Source of the DNA: Larix kaempferi
Lineage: Eukaryota; Streptophyta; Pinopsida; Pinales; Pinaceae
NCBI GenBank assembly: GCA_027924585.1
Contig: BSBM01000825.1
Location: forward strand, 3,514,001-3,578,000
DNA: 64,000 bases
Reading direction: 5' to 3'
The translations under genes and the position numbers were made by a program. Each line of letters starts with the position of its first letter. Within the stretch, counting starts at the first letter, position 1. The notes beneath the pieces were generated by a model that did not search any database, was not told where the DNA came from, and saw nothing but the letters and a program-made list of their open reading frames with translations. Positions 9,798 through 21,639 of this stretch are shown one piece after another.

Positions 9798-11195
9798 CTA
9801 TGCCAATGGCATACCATCACAATCGATTAGTTCATAGGCTCCTTTTTCCAAGACATGTTTTACATCAAAGAGGTCGTACCACATAGATTCAAGTTTTTCT
9901 TTTTCAAGCTTATCGTGCATTTGATCATATGTAAGTACGAGATCTCCTTCATTGAAGATCCGAGGTTGAACGGATTTGTCATATTGAGCTTTGACGCATT
10001 TTTTATGAGCTTCATTAGCTAAAGCAATGTCGCGGCGGGTTTCATCTAGCTTGGCTAGGTATAGAAACCGTTCCTCTTCGGAAGTGGTGTGGGGAAGTAG
10101 CTCTATGGCTATCTTAAGCGATGGAATTTCACATTCAATCGGCAAAATGGCTTCTAGGCCATACACCAGTTGGAATGGTGTAAACCCAGTAGCACTTTTC
10201 ACTAAGGTTCGATATGCCCATAGTGCTGAGAATAGAGCTGAGTGCCAGTTGGATTTCTGGGTACCCACAATACATTGAATCATTCGTTTCAGGACTTTGT
10301 TAATGGCTTCAACTTGGCCATTAGCTTGTGTGTAATACGGGGTTGAGTTTTCATGGCAAAAATCTAGCTTGGCACTTAGTTCTTCGATCATATGGTTCCT
10401 GAAATGGAAGCCATGATCGGTCATGATGGATTGTGGGACACCAAATCTAGCTATAATATGATTGAATATGAATTGCGTTGCTATTTTGTCGTCCTCAGCA
10501 TATGTAGGCATCGCTTCAGCCCATTTTGTGAAATAGTCGACAGCTACTATGACATAGCTATGCCCCCCAGATGAAGTGGGCTTACAGTGCATGAAATCGA
10601 TGCCCCATTTGGAAAAAGGGCTAACGGCAATAAAAGGATGGAGTGGAGCAGGGTGCGAGTGTGCTTTACTATGAAAGAATTGGCATGGTGGAAACTTCTT
10701 GACTGTTTCAATGTAGTCTTTGAAAATTGAGGGCCAGAAGTATCCTGCTCGCAGTATTTTCTGGGCCGTAGCCATCCCAGAGAGATGACCACCACATGCT
10801 CCAGCATGGTAGTCATTAAGAACACGTTCTGCCTCATCTAAGGTCAAACAATGTCGAAGAACGGTGTTGACACCACGTCGATAAAGAGTATCGTTGACTA
10901 TGAGGTAGTATTTTGCGTGATGTCGGATGCGTCGTCGTTCATCGCGAGTGAGGTCGGGGCGGAAGCGTTGGGTTTGGAGATATAATAGAATATCCCCGTA
11001 CCATGGATCAGACGTGCTAATGAGGAACGATGATTCGTCAGGAAGAGAATCAATGGGCTCGGATTGCTCAGTAGCATGGGGAAAGTTACAAATTAACTCA
11101 GCAAATACCAGAGATGTTTTGGACTTGGCTTTGACAAATTCCAAGTCGAACTCTTGAAGGATGACGATCCAACGAGAATATTTTCCCCCAAGCAC
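9798..11195 (-). pseudogene. Tat element integrase with C-terminal domain
   Basis: 465-residue frame continuous with RT-RNase H except for a TAG at 11196-11198, which replaces a sense codon in LTC*VLGGKYSRW. Order: end of the RNase H domain, zinc-binding region (YHAGACGGHLSG, then FPPCQFF, where the usual first cysteine is phenylalanine), and the catalytic core with all three acidic residues (WGIDFMH, MTDHG, GQVEAIN). It continues with WAYRT, TPFQLVYG and the C-terminal GDLVL and GAYEL segments. A TAG after DCDGMPLA precedes the natural end NGLYLKRFYA. The integrase would insert the cDNA into the chromosome; the stop and lost zinc ligand make this copy inactive. Confidence 0.93.
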
Positions 11196-12446
11196 CTAAC
11201 ACGTGAGGATATAATACATTGGATTGAAATAAGCTATAACGGTGGTCCGGCGGAGTAAGATGTAATGATGGAATCTCTGGACAGCAAATACTGTTGCCAG
11301 AGCCAGTTTTTCAACATGTGAATAGCGAGTTTTGGAGTCGAGAAGACTCTTACTAAGATAGTATACCACATGTTCTATGTCGTTGTGGTCTTCCTGTACT
11401 AGCACCATACCGATGGTGGAAGTCGAAGCTACGAGGTAAAGAATATAATCCCTTGTGTAATCGGGGGGTTGGATCACAAGATCTTTGGTTAAGGCTGCCT
11501 TTAGATTGTCAAAGGAGCGTTGGGCTTTGTCATCCCAGATAAAGGGAATGTTCTTCTTGAGAAGCCTCATGTAGCCTTTTGTTATCTCGAAAAGATTGCA
11601 AATGAAACGGCGTAGAAAGTTTGCATGCCCTTGCAAACATTGAAGTTCTGGAATGTTGGTGGGTGAAGGCAGGGATAAGATAGCTGCTACCTTTGCAGGA
11701 TCTAAACGCATCCCGCTTTTGGAGACTATGAATCCCAACAGTTTTTCGGCTTCTACACAAAATACACACTTATGCGGGTTCAAATGTATATTGTAGTGAC
11801 GGCATCTTTCGAAAATGGCACTTAAGTGGTCTGGATGGTCTTCCCGGGTCCGAGAGTGAGCAGGAAGGTCATCTAGATATGGTTCTACAATATGTTTGAT
11901 GTTGTGAAATGTGTAGGACATCACCCGTTGGAAATTTGCCCCGACATTTTTAAGGCCAAAAGGTAACTTTCGATATGCAAAAATTCCCCAAGGGCAGATA
12001 AAGGCCATTTTGTGCTGGTCGGCTGGGAGGATATCGATCTGAGTATAGCCAAAAAAGGCATCCATAAATGAAAAGATGACACTCCCGGCACAGTTATCAA
12101 TGATCTGGTCGATGAACGAAGTTGGGTAGTTGTCCTTTGGACAAGCCTTGTTCAAGTCACGGTAATCGACACAGACTCTGATCGTTCCTTGTTTCTTGGC
12201 TACGGGAATGATGTTGGATACCCATTCTGTCAATGGGACAGGATAGATAAAACCAGCACGCAAAAGTTTTTCAACTTCTACTTTAATAGCGGCTTCCTTA
12301 CGAGGATGGACGGGATGAAGTTTCTACCGAACAGGTTGGGTGCCAGGGAATGTTGGAATTTCGTTGACCACAATCGAGGGGTCAATTCCTGGCATTTCTT
12401 CATAACTCCAAGCAAAAACATCGTGAAAAGTTTTGAAGTAGGCGCT
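11196..12446 (-). pseudogene. Tat element reverse transcriptase and RNase H
   Basis: Clear Ty3/gypsy RT. The N-terminal lead-in FAWSYEEMPGIDP lies near 12400, followed by a stop at about 12322-12324 (PVR*KLHP). Then come LLRAGFIYPV, NIIPVAKKQGTIRVCVDY, LNKACPKDNYP, the catalytic YLDD (near 11875), and LGFIVSKSGMRLDPAKV. The first RNase H follows with the SKSLLDSKTRYSHVEKLALA segment. The frame 11196-12263 is 355 residues and runs into the integrase through a single TAG. The palm aspartates are present (FSFMDAFFGY and YLDD). Copy is inactive because of the stops. Confidence 0.93.
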
Positions 12447-13560
12447 CTAGAACTCCATTTCAAGGGGAGTACATGTTTTGCCGATATGTACGTTTTCCAT
12501 GATACCAGGCTTCACTGATATATCAATGGGAGTGGTTTCCATGAGGTTAGACAAGTTTCCTTTGGAAAATACCTCGTCGAGGGAAGTGGGGAACTTGGTT
12601 TGAACCATCCCAAGTGAAGTACTGGGTTTTATATCAGGCTCAAGTGGCTGAATGGTGGGGAATGAAGATCGATGATGAAAATCTCCCCATGGTGGCTCAT
12701 AACCGCACATAACCTCCATAATTGATTCGTCAATGGGAAAGATCAAATTGAGAGGATCAAAAAGTGGTGGGTATGGATGAGTCTCAGCCGAGAGCTGTGC
12801 CACGGAATGATGAGTGGAACAGTCGACCCAATCGATGGCTGATTGGATCGCTTCATATGCTGCAAGGTTTCTGTTCAAGGGCATGGAGTTGTTGTAGTCT
12901 TCAATCTGAGCGGGACTCAGATTCACCCATGAATCATTGGAAGGGGTCACATTCGATGAAATCATGTTGACTGGTTGAACATGGGTTCCCAGCTCTGGAA
13001 AAACTCCAAGAAGGGATGAATCCTTCATGAGACCAACACCAATGTCTTGGAACTGGTACTGAGGTTGATCCAATAACGGGACGGTGTTGGCGGAGTTTGG
13101 ATGGGAGTCTGGGATACAGTAATCCAGTTGATCAATAGTGACAATTTTCCCTTCATGAGGAAATTGCACAATCCGAAAGACTGTAGATGCTATGGCGGTC
13201 ATGGCATAAAACCAGTTCCGTCCAGGTAGGAGATTGTAATCCAATGGTGCATCTACGACTTCAATGTGTACGGATACTATTTTGCCCCCCAGTTCGACAC
13301 CAATTCAGGGAATGAGTCCATAAGGTTGAAAACCATGTCCATCAAACGCCCTGAGAGTAGTGGGAGAAGTCGTGACTTTGGGTGAGCCTAAAGCTCTCCA
13401 GCAATTCAAAGACATAATCGACGTGGAAGCACCTTCATCTAACACAGTGCGGTGGATGATATTTCCACGGATTTTTGTGTAAACCTAGAAGGCTAACTGG
13501 TGAGAAAGCCGAGGTTTGGCGTGTTCCAAGTTAAACATGATAAAGTTTGAAGTATCTGGG
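12447..13560 (-). pseudogene. Tat element aspartic protease and linker
   Basis: The active-site region reads VLDEGASTSIMS (near 13440), the DEGAS form typical of Tat proteases, followed by AFDGHGFQPYGLIP, a TGA stop (13308-13310), then GGKIVSVHIEVVDAP and DYNLLPGRNWFYAM. After this a long linker rich in Ser, Pro and acidic residues reaches RT. The open part is 12447-13244. The protease would cut the polyprotein during particle maturation. The TGA (CCC TGA) disables this copy. Confidence 0.85.
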
Positions 13561-16500
13561 TCCATTGCCCCCAGTTCTGAAAGTAAGGTTCTACGCTACG
13601 TGGGGCAGTGTTGAAGAACCTCGAGAGTCGACATGGTGCAAGGTGCTTGAGCTAAATCCTCAACAATGTTGTAGTTCTGGGCAGCTCGCGCATTAGGATT
13701 AAATGTCGCCTTTCGTATGGTGCCCTTGGGTGGGTGTAGCACTGTATCCGTAAGCGGTCTCTCGATATGGAGATGGCCGGTAGGGGGGGGAATAGGAATC
13801 GGGTCTTCAATAGGAGATTTTCCTTTGGCTATCTCGGGTTGTTTGTTTGAACTTGGAGGGTTGTCGTACGTCTTCGAACAAGTGGTTATATGAACCTCTT
13901 CATTACTCGTCATCAAGATTTCACGGTTTGTGGACATCTCTCCGCGGGTAGGATTGGACGGGTTGCCCCCTTGTGGGGTTTCTTGGGCAACCATCTGTTG
14001 TTGTTGTTGAGGGAAAGGGTCAGTTAATACTGTCGGGTGAGAGGATCCTTTAAAAAATTTGTTGACTTCATCCTTGTAGGGATAGTCACGTGTGCAGTGA
14101 TCGTCTTGACAAATTAGGCAGGGAAACTTAGCCTTTCGATGTGGTTTCTGGTCATTCTGGGTGGGTTGTGGCTTGGGGTTCTCCTGATGGTTTTTATTGG
14201 GTTTACCACGATTTTTTTTCTTCTTTCCCCAGGATGGTTGTGACATAGATTGAACTGCGTTCACTTCGAAGGAAATAGCAGGAGAAGTAGTTGTTTTTGA
14301 AGCAGCCTGGGGTAAAGCGAGGGAAGCAGAAGCTTGTTGTCCCATCGAGTTGGTAGTAGGCTAGGTCTTAACTGAACCGAAAATACCATCAATGGGGGGT
14401 TCAGTGGTAGGTTTGGTTGGATCAGTGTTAACGCGGGTGGCATGAGGAAGAAGTTCATGTAAAGTACCGAATTGAGTGTATACCAAATCCATGTACTGGG
14501 CTGTCGAGATGGCTTGTTCTTCTGTAACCGGCCTGCGCATAGCGATATCTCTGGCTATGGGAGGTAAAAAGGATTTTTTGAACCAATCAGTGAGTAACTA
14601 ATCCGGAATGGGTGCCTTAATTAGCCTACGGCATCGTCGCCACTCATGGATGTGATATGAAATGTGTGTAGAAGTGTTTTGACGCAATGAGGTTAACAGT
14701 TCTGTTCCAGTCTCATACCGGATGGGGAGCTGGAAATGAGTCAGAAACTGCATAGCCAAGTTGTTGAAATCAAAAAAAGAGTGTTGTGGCAACTCGATGT
14801 ACCATTTTTCTGCCGTTTCGGTAAGCGTACATTGGAAGAGCCAAAGTTGAATGGAATCATCCATCAAGGAGTTGGATGAACACCAAAGATGGAAGGTCAT
14901 CACGTGGTTCTTGGGGTCTTCCCTGGGCTTAGCATCGAACTTAGGAATGTCTGATGGAAGTTTGGCTGGGATAGGTGGCCAATGAGGTTCATGCCATATA
15001 GGATCGTTAATAAGCCTCAAAAAATCAGGTAAGTCAAGTGTGGCCAAAAAGGGAAGTTGACCGGTTAGTCTGCGGGTATGAGTAATAACCATGTGGTGCA
15101 GACAAACCTGGAGGGCCCTGCGTAGCATACTGTTGCGTGTTATACCCATATGTGTTTCCTGGGGGGTACTACTGGAAATTCTGTGGATAGTAAGCCATCT
15201 GGTTAACCGGTTGAGTGTAGGTAATCAGTTGGTGGATGTTCTGCTGAGTGGGTATGGTACCCTGGGTTTGTGGAAACCCAGGAATAGTTGTTGCTCCTAG
15301 TTGGGAAAAAGTTCCTTGGAATTGTTGTGTTCCAGGAATGTTACCACTATACTGTGTAAGTGGAGGGTTTCCCATAACAGGTTTGGGGGGTGGCTGCGAC
15401 GATGGTGTCCATGGAAGGCTCGTTCCTCCTTGGGGAGTGAGTGGAAATTTAAGTGATGGGTTCCATGGAGTTGTAGCAGCTGAAGGGTAAGGGAAGCCAG
15501 AATTCAAGTTGGGGGGATTTTGAGATTGCCCCCCAGCTTGGTTCCAGTTTCCAAAAAGTGAGTACCCCCCACTCTATGGGATTTGAGATTCCCAAGAAGG
15601 AAGCATACCTGACGGGGGAGGTTGAGAGTGAGGTCCGGTTGGAACACCGGAATAACGTTGCCCGCTGCCAGGTGTGTTGTACTGAGTAGATGCTGCTGGT
15701 TGGGAGAGTTGTTGGATGGAACCAATGGGTTGTCCGCCAGCAGATGGGTTGGATGGCCCTATAGGAGGAGGTTGTTGACTAGGAACGGGGTTCCCAACAA
15801 AAGGTTGTCCTCCAACTAGTTGGGTTGATGGCGTTATAGGAGGAGGTTGTTGACTAGCAATGGGGTTCCCAACAAAGGGTTGTCCTCCAACTGGTTGGGT
15901 TGATGGCCCACCAGGGAGGGATTGCATGTTGGAGTTGGGGACCACTACAGTCAGTTGTCCACCTCCTGAGATAGTGTAAATAGTGGCCGAAGGTGATCCT
16001 CCGGTCGAAACGGAATATCCAGCAGTATGACTAAGTGTTCTTCCATCGCTAGCCAAATATGATAGTGTGGATAAGCCAATGGCGCCAAAAGTACCGATTT
16101 GCGGAGGGGGTCATCCATATCTGACAGGCGAGGATGGAGAAAAAATTGGGTTATCCCTCATAGAATGTGCGCCAAAATGGGTGATGGCAGCAAATGTGGG
16201 GAATTTATCCCATGGGTATCGGCGTCGTCCATAACGTGTTCAATGATAGGAGGACCATCGAAAACTGGGTCCGAGTTCATGTCCTGAAAAGGGTTTTGGG
16301 GATCCGGCGGGAACATAGGTATAGTAACGTCCGAAGGTCCGGAGCCGTCTGCAAAGGAGTGACAAAAATCTGTGCTAGACGGGATGTTGGGATCTCAGTA
16401 GTCAGAAGGACGAGTAATGGGGGGATATCTAGACGTTGTCAAGAGCATTTGCTCTGTGTCGTGTCGAAACCGTGTCGATGCTAACGGGGAGTTCGCTAGA

Positions 16501-17189
16501 CTAACCATACTAGACTGGATGGAAGCCATGATTTCATGTCCCGGAGGGAGGTTGGGTATAGATATAGTACGAGGTACGTTGCTAGAAGAACTTGTTTCCT
16601 GCGGATGAACACTGGGTGACGTAGTGATAACAAGCGGAAGTTCCGCCTGGGAAGTGATGAAGCCATAATCAGGTTCAAAAGGTGTGTCAGGAAGTCGAGT
16701 ATCTTCAATGATTTAAACGTACCCGCCTCGGACTTAAATCAAGCCAGGTATGTCCTGGTCGGACCCTTCGGTGGTGCCAACAGATCCGTCTGTGTCATCG
16801 TGAAAAGTGTCTGATGGACGGGAAGTCCTGACATCAGGTAGGGGGATGACCTCTGGTCTAGTATTTTTGGCAATACTAGATTCAGCCGCTGTAAAGGTGT
16901 CCACTGTGGCAAATATATCTGGAATAATAGTGGGTGAAGTGACAGTGGAAATCTCAGATATGCTATTGGTTGCAAAAGCTGCAATAGATTCTGAGACTGT
17001 GCTGTGAGTAGCAATTATAGGCGAAACTGATGATGTGGTATGTATCGGCGGTGGAATGTTCCCTCAACCAGCACCGCGGCCAGGAGGAGTGGGAATGCGT
17101 GATGCAGGTGGACCAGAGGTCCGTGGTGGTGGTGGTGGTGGAGGGCTCTTGCCCTGTACTCGCCGTGATCTTCATGGTTGTTCTGACAT
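13561..17189 (-). pseudogene. Tat element gag
   Basis: Starts at ATG 17189 (MSEQP), runs through a proline-rich N-terminus (SPPPPPPRTSGPP) and a Pro/Gln/Gly-rich repeat region (GGQPFVGNP...SQQPPP, 15700-15930). Then comes the conserved capsid-like part (HWPPIPAKLPSDIPKFDAKP, TLTETAEKWY, FLTHFQLPIRYETGTELL; 14598-15000). A basic stretch (SWGKKKKNRGKPNKN) and a knuckle-like CLICQDDHCTRDYP follow; the motif differs from CCHC at its last position. It ends YNIVEDLAQAP...LEVLQHCPT. At least three changes look like C-to-T decay: CGA to TGA twice near the N-terminus and CAG to TAG at 13596-13598. Frameshifts lie near 16100 and 15100. Confidence 0.85.
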
Positions 17190-18976
17190 GATGACAGGGA
17201 AATGAAAATCGGGGGCAGTTTCGTAAACAAAGAACTCAAAAACTCTAATGCAGCCGAGTGTGCAGAAGAGGAGATAGAAAAAGCAAGGCCCGCAAGCCAA
17301 AAAAGCAAGCTCTAAAATCTATACTGAGACCGATGTCTCAATAAGCGAGCTGATAAAAGAATGGCCAGAATGCCAACAAGCAGTCCCTAAAAAGAAGAAT
17401 GACCCTCTACAAAGATGAGATAACAAGCAAACTCCTAACTAAGAGCTAGAGACCTCAACAAGCTGTATCCTTCGCAAGGTGATGAAATCCAAGTCAAACA
17501 ATACAACATGAGAGACCGATATGAGAAGGATATCCCTCTACCGAAAGGGATCCTGGGTAAAAGAGCCCTAGTAGAATAGTCACTAAGCTACCTCGTTCAT
17601 GACACGTTGGAAAAGGTTTTGGGCACTTCAGCCTTCCGAAGAAGACAATGATCGATGTTGCCTTAGGGCTAAGTGGAGTGCGGCATTCCACAGAGTCCAT
17701 CCGGTTCTCAATCTCACGGCCGTTTAACCCCTGAAAGTTAGAAACAGTCAGGAGGCCCCTCCACAAACTGGTTGTGACCGTGTCAATAAATACTAGAGGA
17801 TTTTAGTTCCCTACTAGACAACAACTCTGTCTCAGATTATAATGACAAGGGGGAATTATTTTGATTCCTATCCCCGGTGTCCTACCTAACAACCAAATTC
17901 TTTTGATTTCCTCAAGTGAGGTTAATGTTGGTTTAATTACTGAGATTAATTTTAGTGGTTGTCTTACTCAACCAGGTAAATGGACATGAAACTTGATGGT
18001 GTTATGATGACTCAAACCATGCAAATGAGAATGAATCAAAAATAAGCCTTTGTCTTCGATGAAATCTAGCTAAGGAAGAGAGAGAGTTCTTCGATCAAAA
18101 ATGCATGAAATTTTTCACAAGCAATTTTAAAAATCAAAGCAAAATATTTTTTCTTTTCTTTTTGTAAATAAAGCCAAACTGAAATAAACACTCCCTTTAA
18201 TGCACTGATCCTACAACTAAGATGCTTCAAATATGAGAATTTATGTGGCAAATTCAATGGTTCATTTCCTAATGCAAAATGATACTACTAGACTTTTTCA
18301 ATTCAAACAACAGAATTGTTCTCAAATGATAATTTTTTAATTACTGAAAATGATGAACACAATGTGACTGTAAAAGTTACAGAGTTCAGTAAAAGAGAAC
18401 AGCAGTGTTGGGTTGGTTGTGGTGAAAAAATCAAGTCAATGCAATCAAACTGGAAAAATGACCCAATATGCAAATCATGCCACTAATTCACACAACAATC
18501 AAGCTCACAAACAGGGAAATAAGCACACCACACAGACTGTAAAATGACCAGGATGATAACAGGCAACAGTAAACACTACCTAAGGCAGAGAGAGACTCAG
18601 GAAACCAAGCAAGGAGAAAAAATTTAAAACATTGCAGACACTACCGCGTGTCAGGGTCAGACTGTAGTGCGGCACTATTACAGTACCGCTCTGGTACTAA
18701 TGCCGAGAACGCGGTACTACCGCACTGTAGAGAATTCTAAGGGCACGGTACTGTTGCAAGGTAAGAAAAAAGCGCAACTTTAGAAAGGAAAATGGAGTTT
18801 TCAGGGTTACTTCTAACCCAGGGGACTCGGTGATCATACAGGGAGAATAAACACAGCGAGGAGGGGTGAATAAAGGTTAAAAAAGACCAAGATTCAAAAC
18901 TGGTTTGAAGTGCAATAAACAAAATCACAATCAAAATATGGATGACAGTGAACTGAATCAATCAAACAGAAATCAA
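17190..18976 (-). other. Tat element 5' leader
   Basis: About 1.8 kb between the primer-binding site and the gag ATG with no supported gene. It contains a cluster of gtaccgc/actaccgcg motifs near 18640-18740, one of which (taccgcgtgtcagggtca) nearly repeats a stretch in the LTR (taccgcatgtcagggaca, near 5082). Long leaders are usual in Tat elements. Confidence 0.6.
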
Positions 18977-18977
18977 A

Positions 18978-18993
18978 CCAGTGGAGTCGCCAT
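18978..18993 (-). other. putative primer-binding site of the Tat element
   Basis: The minus strand directly downstream of the 5' LTR reads ATGGCGACTCCACTGG after a 3-base spacer. Its place, and a TGG-beginning sequence complementary to a tRNA CCA end, make it the primer site. I do not assign the tRNA. Confidence 0.6.
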
Positions 18994-18996
18994 TCT

Positions 18997-19971
18997 TGTT
19001 AGTAGAATTTTTCCCTACGGATAAGTCAAAATTCTCTTAACTTAAAGAATATTCCTAACTGACTCTAAGGTAAGAACAAAACAAAACAAATGCTACCTTA
19101 AAATTCCTGAACTAGCTTTCACAACAAGATCATATGCATTCAGAAACAATGAAAGATATGACTCACCTTTCAATATGACGTTTGTCCTGCTTCTAGCTCT
19201 TGATCCAAAGCTCCAATGAAGAACCTGTTGAGATCAAACAAAGATCAAGCATACAAGCTTCCAAATACCTTGAAGTAAAGATTAGATTCAAATCTAGATT
19301 AGATACATTCCATGCTAAGAACTTATGATATACACATAAAATGGGAAAAACAAGACAAGTTATCTTATTACAAACTTGAAGAATGCTTACAAAGGTTGCT
19401 TGATGTCCAAGCCAATCCTCCAGCTCCAAGTGCTTCCTTCTCTAGCTATCTCCACAATGCTGCAAGATCATAATTTTGGTACTTCTAAGAGTCCTCCCCA
19501 TTTCCCATGGAATGCCTCTCTTTTATAGTGTATGGTAGGGTTAACCAACAAGAGAGATGGGTGGATCTAGGGAGAGGTAAGTGGATCAGGGTTTCTAATC
19601 ACAGAAAATGAGTTGATATCGAATCAGGGACCCCAATCTTCCAATATCTTCGAAAATCCAAAATCCCACAAGCCATGGAAAAAAGGCTATAAAAAGAGTA
19701 CCGCGCCCTGAAATCTGAGCATAACGCAGTAGTACCACGTGTCAGGGACAAAGCATAGCGCGGTAGTGTGGACTACCACACACCTATAACTGAGCAAGGC
19801 ACGGTAGTTAGGGTAAATAAAGTCTCAGCTGGGTGAAAACCTGTCAGGGTAAGTTTACTTTCAAGGTTCACTCATCATTTTTATCTTCTGAGTGGTTTAA
19901 AGCAGTAGGGGAAGTGTCGTCAACTCTTTTTGTGGTGGAGATGCGACACTGTGTAATATGGAGGTATAACA
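18997..19971 (-). repeat. Tat element 5' LTR
   Basis: The 975 bp run from tgttagtagaatttttccc to gaggtataaca, pairing with 4344-5318. Flanked outside by atgtc. Differences from the other LTR are mostly transitions, many at CpG positions (accgcgc versus accacac), as expected for methylated DNA. Confidence 0.93.
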
Positions 19972-19976
19972 ATGTC
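19972..19976. other. target site duplication of the Tat element, right copy
   Basis: The bases atgtc follow the LTR end directly and equal 4339-4343. Confidence 0.92.
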
Positions 19977-20370
19977 TTCTTGTTCTCTTCAATGACTTCT
20001 GCTAGTAACCTGCATATCTCATAGGTTAAGCATTGTAGAACCAAATTATACATACATCGTAAGTAGAGCTTCGTTACAATGGATGAATCTTTGTCTTGAT
20101 GTCACCATGGTCATATGTTCTTGAACTAGAACATGATTCGTCTTTCTTGATGTACCTTTCATGTTAGCGAACAATATCAACCTCATACAACACCACAATG
20201 CATTAGTACAATCATAAGTGTCAAAACCCTAATCAAAGAATATCCGCATTCATAATTTTATTAAGCTGATACGACAAGTCTAAGTTTAATTAAGATTGTA
20301 CTAACCTTAATGAAGACAAACATACCATAAAATTAATCATGAACAGATTTTGAAACATACCTGTAAGTCA
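19977..20370 (-). other. copia-1 interior; possible coding fragment cut by the Tat insertion
   Basis: On the minus strand a frame containing LYLRCMYNLVLQCLTYEICR and LLAEVIEENKK reaches the target site and, with one copy of the duplication removed, stays open at 4338 and leftwards (TLLDITSKYNNQ), up to a GTATGT that could be a splice donor. I do not recognise the protein. It does not match copia pol, so it may be a captured piece or an unrelated insert. Confidence 0.4.
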
Positions 20371-20374
20371 TACC

Positions 20375-20520
20375 TATCAAGATTGCTTGTAATCTTCTTA
20401 TGTAAGGCCTTAGCCTCATCTCCCTCTAAAATAGGAACTTCTTCACTTATGCAGGTGACCAATACATTCTCTTCTAGGATTAACCCAATCCACTTGAATT
20501 GCAGAAACTGAATCTAGAGC
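20375..20520 (-). pseudogene. copia-1 gag N-terminal remnant
   Basis: The minus-strand frame gives WIGLILEENVL...EEVP...EGDEAKALHKK, aligning with the start of the well preserved copia-3 gag (YRIGLILEENDL, EGDEAKEKHRK). Only about 45 residues remain; the rest of gag, protease and integrase is missing. Confidence 0.75.
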
Positions 20521-21627
20521 TGGATTAGGGTTTGTCAGAGAAACCCTCAAACTTCAAACTTTAAATTTTGAACTTCTGAAAGGATAGAAAGATGCGCCTT
20601 GATGAGATGATCAACCTGGTATACTCAGAATTTGAAAACTACAAATTTTCACCCCTCAAATTTGCTTTTCAATCTTTCAGATTCACTAGGGAAGACCTTG
20701 ATTTAGGGTTTGAGTTTCCCAGAGCTTCACCCAACCAAATAGTTTGATCCAAAGCTATAAACTTCAATTTTTCCTAGGATCCTCCAGCTATGGTTACAGA
20801 TTTAAAAAATTCTCATTTTTGCAGAAGCCCTAATTTTTCACTTTTCTGATCAAAGTCTCGAACTAGGGTTTGATCATGCCCGGCCTTCTTCCCAACCAAA
20901 AAATTCGATCTTGGTCTCTAAATTTTGATTTTATGAGGATATCTATCTATGGTCTCCTATTACAAAAATTCCAACTTTCTACGAAACCCTAAATTCCCGT
21001 AGCGATGAATGAAGGTGCTCAGAATCCAATTCCGTTTTGACATAAATATGCACCTGATTGTTTTTGGTGTAACTCAGAAATTTCAGATCTACAGGGTCTG
21101 AAACTTCTGCATGTGGTATCCTGACCTGTTAACTTTCCAAACCCATGGGTCTGAACTCAAATAGATTCTTTGAGAGATATTTATTCCAAGTGTCGCAACG
21201 TGACCTGTTTATGGGATAAAATAGGAGAGCGAACTTGTACGGAATGCCACGTGTCACTGGTTCAATTTAGGCCTCTGAGAATAGGACTTGTGAAAGTACA
21301 GTCTGTGCCCTACCTGCCACATTTTACAAAATTTCATTTGGGGCTTCCTAGCCCAGGTTGTGACCTTTTTGCCTAGGTCACCTGTTTATGACTGAGATCT
21401 GGAAGAGGCAGAAACCCTATATTGGACAGATCATAAATCTGAAAGTACAACGAATTAGAGGCTCTCCTTTGGACACAAGGTACATGGGGATATTATCTTC
21501 GACTTGTAATATTTTCCGATCCTGAAACGTTTCCAAAATGATTTTATAGCGAAAGTGCTATATCAATCCCTAGCTTCGCAAGTGCAACAAGTGTCATAAA
21601 TGCCATACCATGCCTTTTTTCAGGCTA
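20521..21627 (-). other. copia-1 5' leader
   Basis: Untranslated leader between gag and the primer site. It has repeated modules (agggtttgatc..., cccaaccaaaaaattcgatc) like those in the copia-3 leader at 49213-49560, so the leader structure is conserved in this lineage. No gene seen. Confidence 0.6.
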
Positions 21628-21639
21628 GCTCTAATACCA
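21628..21639 (-). other. copia-1 primer-binding site
   Basis: The minus strand reads TGGTATTAGAGC directly after the 5' LTR, one base from the TGGTATCAGAGC initiator-methionine tRNA site of copia-3. The C-to-T change fits age. Confidence 0.85.

Larger units (their letters stand above)
4344..19971 (-). mobile_element. complete Tat-type Ty3/gypsy retrotransposon nested in copia-1
   Basis: A 15.6 kb element bounded by 975-bp direct repeats (4344-5318 and 18997-19971), each starting TGTT and ending AACA, with an exact atgtc target duplication. On the minus strand the order is leader, long proline/glutamine-rich gag with a zinc-knuckle-like motif, aspartic protease (DEGAS), RT-RNase H, integrase, then a second RNase H of the aRNH type. 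Between that and the 3' LTR lie 3.9 kb holding an oppositely transcribed spliced gene. The domain order, protease motif and diagnostic gag-end peptide (YNIVEDLAQAP) fit the Tat lineage. Stops and frameshifts make it non-functional now. LTRs differ at about 35 of 975 sites by eye. Confidence 0.93.

Noticed and set aside
12764-12970. Plus-strand ORFs opposite Tat gag and pol
   Set aside because: Shadows of the minus-strand polyprotein, which has clear domain motifs.
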